This document shows positions 60,155-64,000 of a stretch of DNA of 64,000 nt, in pieces. The stretch comes from Martinezella tropici. GTDB lineage: Bacteria; Pseudomonadota; Alphaproteobacteria; Rhizobiales; Rhizobiaceae. A model generated the notes under the pieces. The model was not told where the DNA came from. It saw only the letters and a list, made by a program, of their open reading frames with translations, and searched no databases. The translations under genes and the position numbers were made by a program. The DNA lies in NCBI GenBank assembly GCA_000799755.1, contig JUHI01000001.1:434001-498000 (forward strand). Direction: 5' to 3'. How positions within the stretch are numbered: position 1 is the stretch's first letter; every line of letters starts with the position of its first letter.

Positions 60155-60577
60155 ATGAAGATGTTCGATATCACTGAACTGGACACGTTCAAGCCAGCGC
60201 TTGTCGAGTTCCTGAAAGCACGGTTTGGGCGCCGTGTGAGTGGCACGCACGTCCTCATGCTGACCGAGATTTCGCAGTTACTAACGAAACGCAATATGAC
60301 GTCGGCGAAGCGCCACCAGGAAGTGGTGATGCGGATCCGCCTCATTGCAAGTCTCAGCCGTCGTCCCCAACGCGTTCCCACTTTCCGGGAATGGTCCAAC
60401 TTCGCGGTGGAGATCCGCAATGTTGCTGCCTCACGCGTCGGTGGCGAACCACTCGTCGCGGATCCTCGCAATCCGAAATTCGTCAAGGCGATTTTCGCTC
60501 ATGAACTGGCTGCAAAGGCGGATCGAATAGTTGGCACGGTCTCCCGCGCCCCGCTCGGTAGCCTGCACGTCCTCTAA
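60155..60577 (+). CDS. Small basic protein of unknown function
   Basis: A 140-residue protein without a recognised family. It is basic and helical, with a possible DNA-binding helix pair around HVLMLTEISQLLTKRNMTSA and a tail containing KFVKAIFAHELAAKADRIVG. TAAGGAG lies well placed before the ATG. It is the first gene of the operon that leads into the TnsA- and TnsB-like genes. A regulator or accessory factor of transposition would fit by position only. Confidence 0.65.
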   Translation: MKMFDITELDTFKPALVEFLKARFGRRVSGTHVLMLTEISQLLTKRNMTSAKRHQEVVMRIRLIASLSRRPQRVPTFREWSNFAVEIRNVAASRVGGEPLVADPRNPKFVKAIFAHELAAKADRIVGTVSRAPLGSLHVL

Positions 60578-60612
60578 CTTACCCCGATCCCAATCCTGCA
60601 AGGAGAACTGCC

Positions 60613-61143
60613 GTGTCGCAGAACGAACACGCATGCCCTTTGCCGTGCCTGCCTGACGGGGACGGTTTCCATCTGAATACCACGGTCGTCCTGAAAGGAG
60701 CGCCAATGACTACGCACCTAAACCTCGCCAATGCCGATGTTCCCTTCGCAAAGCCGACCCCGCCCGAAGTTCATCGCCGCATTGCTCGTGCATGCCTTCG
60801 TCTGGAGCGTCGTAACGTCGAGAAGACGCGCGAGAAGATGCTGGCGCTTCTCAACGAGGCAGTCTCGGAATGCCTGACGAATGCCCGTCGCCAGTCCGTG
60901 CGTGACTATCATCGCCAGCTCCAATGGACGGCTTTAAAGGAAGGTCTCGGCATCGCGATCGTTCCGTCGGAGACCACCTTCCGTCGGCGCGTGAAAAGCG
61001 CGGGCGCGGCGCAGACCGCAGCGACGAAGGGTGGAAAGCGTTCGATCCGCTCCAAGGAGCTCGAGGCTGTCGTCATGCAGGCTGTACTCGCCGCCTTCGA
61101 GATGATGCCGGATCGCACGATACGCCTTCGCCGCAACTGCTAG
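60613..61143 (+). CDS. Small basic protein of unknown function with two good start sites
   Basis: A 176-residue protein if read from the GTG at 60613 (AAGGAG upstream), or 145 residues from the ATG at 60706 (AAAGGAG upstream); both are in frame. The extra 31 residues contain two cysteines in CPLPCLP. The body is rich in arginine and helical (RRIARACLRLERRNVEKTRE), with a segment TTFRRRVKSAG that resembles a recognition helix. No family is recognised. Its place directly before the TnsA-like gene suggests an accessory role in transposition. Confidence 0.65.
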   Translation: MSQNEHACPLPCLPDGDGFHLNTTVVLKGAPMTTHLNLANADVPFAKPTPPEVHRRIARACLRLERRNVEKTREKMLALLNEAVSECLTNARRQSVRDYHRQLQWTALKEGLGIAIVPSETTFRRRVKSAGAAQTAATKGGKRSIRSKELEAVVMQAVLAAFEMMPDRTIRLRRNC

Positions 61144-61240
61144 CCGACCCCGGCTAGATCTCCTCCCCATTCAAAACCTCCCCTCAAGCGTCCGGCCCAC
61201 TCCGGCGACGGGAGAACTGCGCCCTCGAAAGGAGCACGAA

Positions 61241-62242
61241 ATGAACACGACGACCAAAACCGCCCTTGGCACCACCCTAGACCACGGTCTCGCGACCGGA
61301 GCGAAACGCAGTCCGGGAAAACCGCTCGCGCCGAGTGCGGAGCGCAATCCCGGAGAGGGACGCCTGCCAATTGGCGGCCTCCGCTCGACGACCATCCTCA
61401 ATTCCTTCGCCACTTTGATGGAGAACCTGATGCGTAAGGCCAAAGCCGCGCTCAAGCGCGTGCTCTACACCCGTGCCGGTGTCACTATGGACAACACCAT
61501 TCCCGATACGACCACGTACCTCGTACCGGACCGCAACCACTTCGGCGTCATTCAGATGCCCAAGGACGGCTCCCCCACCGGTGAGGTGTGGATCGAGCCC
61601 GGCTCGACGACCGGCACCCGCGACGTAGATTTCGTGAGCACCGCAAGTTTCCGCGGCGCGATGAACTATGCCGACTTCAACCGCCAGCTCGTGATGGAAA
61701 GCACGATCGAGGGCCGCTTCATCGTCATCGCGATGAGCCGCCGCGACATCGTTGAAATCCGTGACCAGTGGCCACGCGTCGAATGGGTGGATCAGCACGG
61801 CGAGGTTCACGAGACCACGTTCGACTTCTGGATCCGCCTTGCCGACGGAACGTGTATCGCCGTCGCAGTCAAGCCCGTGTCGAAAGTGCGCAGCTCCGGC
61901 ATTCTTGACACGTTGGCGGCGGTGCAGGCCCAGGGCATCGGCGGTTTCGCTGATCGCGTCGCTCTCGTCACCGAAGTCTACGCGAACCACGACGCAGCGT
62001 TCAATGCCGGCTGGAAGCTGCATGCCCGACGCATGCGCAATCAGTCCGAATACCTCGAGGCGTTCGGACTGGTCTCCGCAACCAATGGCTCGGTCCGCTT
62101 CCACGATCTTCTCCAGGGCGCGAAGTGCTCTGCCGGCCGCCGTATCGCGCTCTGGAACCTCATCGACGAAGCCGTCCTGGTTCCCGTCGGTACAGGCCGC
62201 ATCGACGACCTCTCCTTCCTCCGCCGCGCAACCTCCAACTAA
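61241..62242 (+). CDS. TnsA-like transposon endonuclease
   Basis: A 333-residue protein. After a disordered N-terminus of about 85 residues, it has the TnsA nuclease pattern. A glutamate-containing helix comes first (QLVMESTIEGRFIV, E153/E157), then IRDQWPRVEW, TFDFWIRLADG (D195) and AVAVKPVSKV (K211). This is the E-D-K arrangement of the restriction-enzyme fold that cuts the 5' ends of Tn7-type elements. The C-terminal part resembles the TnsC-contacting winged-helix region. AAAGGAG precedes the ATG. The following operon leads to a TnsB-like transposase, the expected partner. Family assignment is by motif, without a database search. Confidence 0.78.
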   Translation: MNTTTKTALGTTLDHGLATGAKRSPGKPLAPSAERNPGEGRLPIGGLRSTTILNSFATLMENLMRKAKAALKRVLYTRAGVTMDNTIPDTTTYLVPDRNHFGVIQMPKDGSPTGEVWIEPGSTTGTRDVDFVSTASFRGAMNYADFNRQLVMESTIEGRFIVIAMSRRDIVEIRDQWPRVEWVDQHGEVHETTFDFWIRLADGTCIAVAVKPVSKVRSSGILDTLAAVQAQGIGGFADRVALVTEVYANHDAAFNAGWKLHARRMRNQSEYLEAFGLVSATNGSVRFHDLLQGAKCSAGRRIALWNLIDEAVLVPVGTGRIDDLSFLRRATSN

Positions 62243-62254
62243 CAGGTGCTCCCA

Positions 62255-62761
62255 ATGACCGCTTTTTCCCGCCTGCTTCGTCGCCTCGCTGGCGCCGCCC
62301 CGAACAAGTCCGCAGCCGCTCCGGCGGCTTCGGAAACCAATTCCCCCATCGGACAGGAGAATCCTTCCATGACTACGCCTACGCACTCCATCAGCTCGGC
62401 CGACTTCATCCACGGCACCGCCGTTCTTCGCATGCTTGAACAGATGCGTGGCGTCGGTCACGGCGCTCAGACCAAGGCCTCGTTCACACGCAGCACGAAG
62501 ATCCTCGCCCAGGCGTGCCGCATCTACCTGACGCTCGAAAGCTCGGTGATGGACGACCCAAATCGTCCGAAGGGATTCCGCTGCGACGATCTGCTCGAAG
62601 ACTTTCTGAAGAAGGTCAAGACGGTGCTCCTCAATTCCGGCTTCACGACCGCGAACGACGATTTGCCCGGCCCGCATGGTTTCCGCCGCGCTCTGCGCGA
62701 ATACGAGCGCGCCCGCGCCAAGGCGGCTCAGTCGCTCGAGTTCATCATCAACATTCACTGA
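62255..62761 (+). CDS. Small helical protein of unknown function
   Basis: A 168-residue protein starting 13 bp after the TnsA-like stop, with AGGTG before the ATG. A second in-frame ATG at 62369 has CAGGAG upstream and would give 130 residues. The segment between the two starts is alanine- and serine-rich and low in complexity. The rest is helical (VLRMLEQMRGVGHGAQ, then DLLEDFLKKVKTVLL). No family is recognised. It is followed by a leader repeated before the next two genes. Confidence 0.6.
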   Translation: MTAFSRLLRRLAGAAPNKSAAAPAASETNSPIGQENPSMTTPTHSISSADFIHGTAVLRMLEQMRGVGHGAQTKASFTRSTKILAQACRIYLTLESSVMDDPNRPKGFRCDDLLEDFLKKVKTVLLNSGFTTANDDLPGPHGFRRALREYERARAKAAQSLEFIINIH

Positions 62762-62783
62762 TCGAAAGGAGATCAGACATGAC
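62757..62783 (+). repeat. Repeated stop-RBS-start leader, copy 1
   Basis: A 27-bp stretch covering the TGA of one gene, a GAAAGGAGATC ribosome binding site and the ATG of the next is identical to 63194-63220. The identity suggests recent duplication or selection for a matched translation rate. Confidence 0.8.
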
Positions 62784-63198
62784 GAATCTGCTCATCGAAA
62801 CTGCCAGCCTGCCTACGGTTTCTCCGTCCAGCTACGCTGCTTCGACCGCGATCCGCACCATCGAAGGCGGCGTTGAATACCGCTCGTCCGGCATGACCGA
62901 CGCGGAGGCTGACGGGATGACAAAAGCAATGCGTGATCAGAAGAGCCTGGAAGAATTTTGGGAGAGTTTGCGCGCCCAAACGCCCCGCCCCCGTTCCAAG
63001 AACTTGAAACGCCGCCGCCGTTCGATCTGGCCGCACCTATTCGAGGAAGCAGAGGAGGAATTGCGCTCGCTCACTTCGCCGGTCGGACGCAACGCTTTCG
63101 GCGATTACCACGGCCGCGGTCGCAAGCCCTTCTTGGACAACGCCTGCATGCCGTTCGCGGCCACCGCCCACCCAGCTCTTTCCCTGAACATCAACTGA
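62779..63198 (+). CDS. Small protein of unknown function
   Basis: A 139-residue protein. It begins with about 40 mixed residues, has an acidic-basic helical middle (TDAEADGMTKAMRDQKSLEE) and a very basic patch (RPRSKNLKRRRRSIWPHLFE) that could bind nucleic acid. No family is recognised. It starts at the ATG of the repeated leader and ends at the second copy of it. It lies between a TnsA-like and a TnsB-like gene, where Tn7 has no intervening gene. Confidence 0.65.
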   Translation: MTNLLIETASLPTVSPSSYAASTAIRTIEGGVEYRSSGMTDAEADGMTKAMRDQKSLEEFWESLRAQTPRPRSKNLKRRRRSIWPHLFEEAEEELRSLTSPVGRNAFGDYHGRGRKPFLDNACMPFAATAHPALSLNIN

Positions 63199-63220
63199 TC
63201 GAAAGGAGATCAGACATGAC
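63194..63220 (+). repeat. Repeated stop-RBS-start leader, copy 2
   Basis: This copy is identical to 62757-62783 over 27 bp, and it sets the start of the transposase-like gene at 63216. Confidence 0.8.
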
Positions 63221-64000
63221 CAATTTTACCCGCAATTTCGTCGACGCCAGCAAGCGTTACTACTTCGCACCGACGGCGCTCATCATCATCGACAAGACCA
63301 AATACCGCACATACCAGGTGACGGATATCGGGCAGGTGTTCGTCCCATGCGAGAACACGGCCATGCGCGAGTTCTTCACGCACGACCAGATCTACGATCT
63401 CGTCCACTCCGGCAAGTTGGACTTCGACCAGGATCACTTCGCCGAAGGTCGCGCAAAGTCTCGCGCACGCTTCGATGAAGCACGCGTCGTCGATCTCTCA
63501 GACGACGAGCAGGCCCGTGTTACCTACTACGCGGCGGCATGCGACATCGTACTTCGCATGAAGGAAGAAGCCCGCGCCGACCGCAAGTTGCCGCGCGTCT
63601 CGCTCAGCGACGAATCGCTTGACCGCATCATGCCGCTCATCCAGGCCGAGCTGGACGGCAAGCAGCGTGCCGGCAAGCGCACCACTATCACCTTGCCTGG
63701 CAAGCGTCATTTCCGTCGTATCTATAAGCGCTACATCGAAGGCGGCTACGAACCCATGTCTCTCGTGAAACGCTGCAGCGGCTCCAAGGGTCGCCCCAGC
63801 GTGCATGATGCGGGCGACATGCTGGTCTGGATGGAGAAGGCTGCTGAGTTTGCGGATCCGCGCAAACCGACGATGGCAGTGCTCTATCGCGAGCTCGAAG
63901 CTAAGCTCCACGAGCTCAACGCGGCCCGCGCAGCCAACGCTCTCCTGCCGCACAAGATGCCGACCCGCAAGGTCTTCGAAAAGCTTATCAAGGACATGGA
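63216..64000 (+). CDS. TnsB/Mu-type transposase, N-terminal part (partial)
   Basis: The frame is open from the ATG at 63216 to the right edge, giving 261 residues; the catalytic core lies beyond the window. The N-terminal 90 residues are unusual and could be a DNA-end-binding domain. Residues about 120-260 show the helix-turn-helix series that precedes the DDE domain in TnsB and MuA-like proteins: KRHFRRIYKRYIEGG, LVKRCSGSKGRPS, then a TMAVLYRELEAKL block and KMPTRKVFEKLI. The ribosome binding site GAAAGGAG is strong. With the TnsA-like gene upstream this defines a Tn7-like transposition module. A TnsC-type ATPase gene would be expected next. Confidence 0.72.
   Translation, partial: MTNFTRNFVDASKRYYFAPTALIIIDKTKYRTYQVTDIGQVFVPCENTAMREFFTHDQIYDLVHSGKLDFDQDHFAEGRAKSRARFDEARVVDLSDDEQARVTYYAAACDIVLRMKEEARADRKLPRVSLSDESLDRIMPLIQAELDGKQRAGKRTTITLPGKRHFRRIYKRYIEGGYEPMSLVKRCSGSKGRPSVHDAGDMLVWMEKAAEFADPRKPTMAVLYRELEAKLHELNAARAANALLPHKMPTRKVFEKLIKDM

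Noticed and set aside
61277..62758. 493-codon minus-strand open frame across the TnsA-like gene and its neighbour
   Set aside because: The plus-strand genes have strong ribosome binding sites, correct spacing and a recognisable TnsA pattern; the antisense frame spans two genes and looks like a composition artefact.
1..64000. CRISPR arrays, rRNA and tRNA genes, complete insertion sequences
   Set aside because: No regularly spaced repeats, tRNA-like cloverleaf segments or rRNA signature stretches were noticed by eye. A covariance-model search was not possible here, so a missed tRNA cannot be ruled out.

Overview
The window reads as an alphaproteobacterial replicon, most likely Rhizobiaceae (Rhizobium, Sinorhizobium or Agrobacterium type). 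This rests on moderately high GC, the mix of gene families (quaternary-amine ABC importer, class II DAHP synthase, ETF-linked demethylase, GlxA-type AraC regulator) and dense genes with purine-rich ribosome binding sites. No rRNA, tRNA or CRISPR array was recognised.

Positions 1 to about 38.9 kb form one large catabolic locus for small amines and one-carbon units. It starts on the minus strand with a glycine-betaine/choline-type ABC importer (permease running off the left edge, ATPase, binding protein) and a chemoreceptor. On the plus strand follow an EutH-like ethanolamine permease, an N-formylglutamate amidohydrolase-family protein, a glutamine-synthetase-like ligase, an aldehyde dehydrogenase, GlyA, L-serine ammonia-lyase, PurU and FolD. 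Further on come an aminotransferase/D-3-phosphoglycerate-dehydrogenase-like fusion, a DeoR regulator, an M20 amidohydrolase, a dimethylglycine/sarcosine-dehydrogenase-like demethylase, an inositol-phosphatase-family enzyme, a choline/ethanolamine-kinase-like protein, an iron alcohol dehydrogenase, class II DAHP synthase, ETF-QO, FolC, a degenerate DMSP-lyase-type cupin, both ETF subunits, an AraC/GlxA regulator, a secreted alpha/beta hydrolase and glycerate 2-kinase. Together they can take up amines, demethylate them onto tetrahydrofolate with electrons passing through ETF to the quinone pool, recycle the folate (GlyA, FolD, PurU, FolC) and convert glycine to serine to pyruvate or glycerate. 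EutBC is absent, so ethanolamine may be handled through gamma-glutamyl intermediates. At least six promoters in this locus share TGTGG boxes repeated every 10 bp next to a TTGACA-like -35 element. This suggests one regulon, most simply controlled by the AraC/GlxA protein at 35 kb.

From 38.9 to 59.6 kb the content becomes accessory. There is an intact cytosine-5 DNA methyltransferase; a 1,364-residue P-loop STAND/NACHT-like protein with a C-terminal PD-(D/E)XK-like nuclease; a stress cassette (gamma-glutamylcyclotransferase-like, arginase-family, PaiB-like, exported MsrB and DipZ-type reductant carrier) with a shared palindromic operator; a translationally coupled three-gene operon (degenerate TnsA-like protein, FtsH-like AAA+/M41 protease, small protein); a divergently arranged Phd-like antitoxin and PIN toxin; a GNAT protein; and a second methyltransferase-like protein whose catalytic Pro-Cys motif has become Pro-Val-Trp.

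From 60.1 kb to the right edge a tightly packed plus-strand operon encodes two small unknown proteins, a TnsA-like endonuclease, two more small proteins and the start of a TnsB/Mu-type transposase. This looks like the core of a Tn7-like element or a domesticated relative that continues beyond the window.
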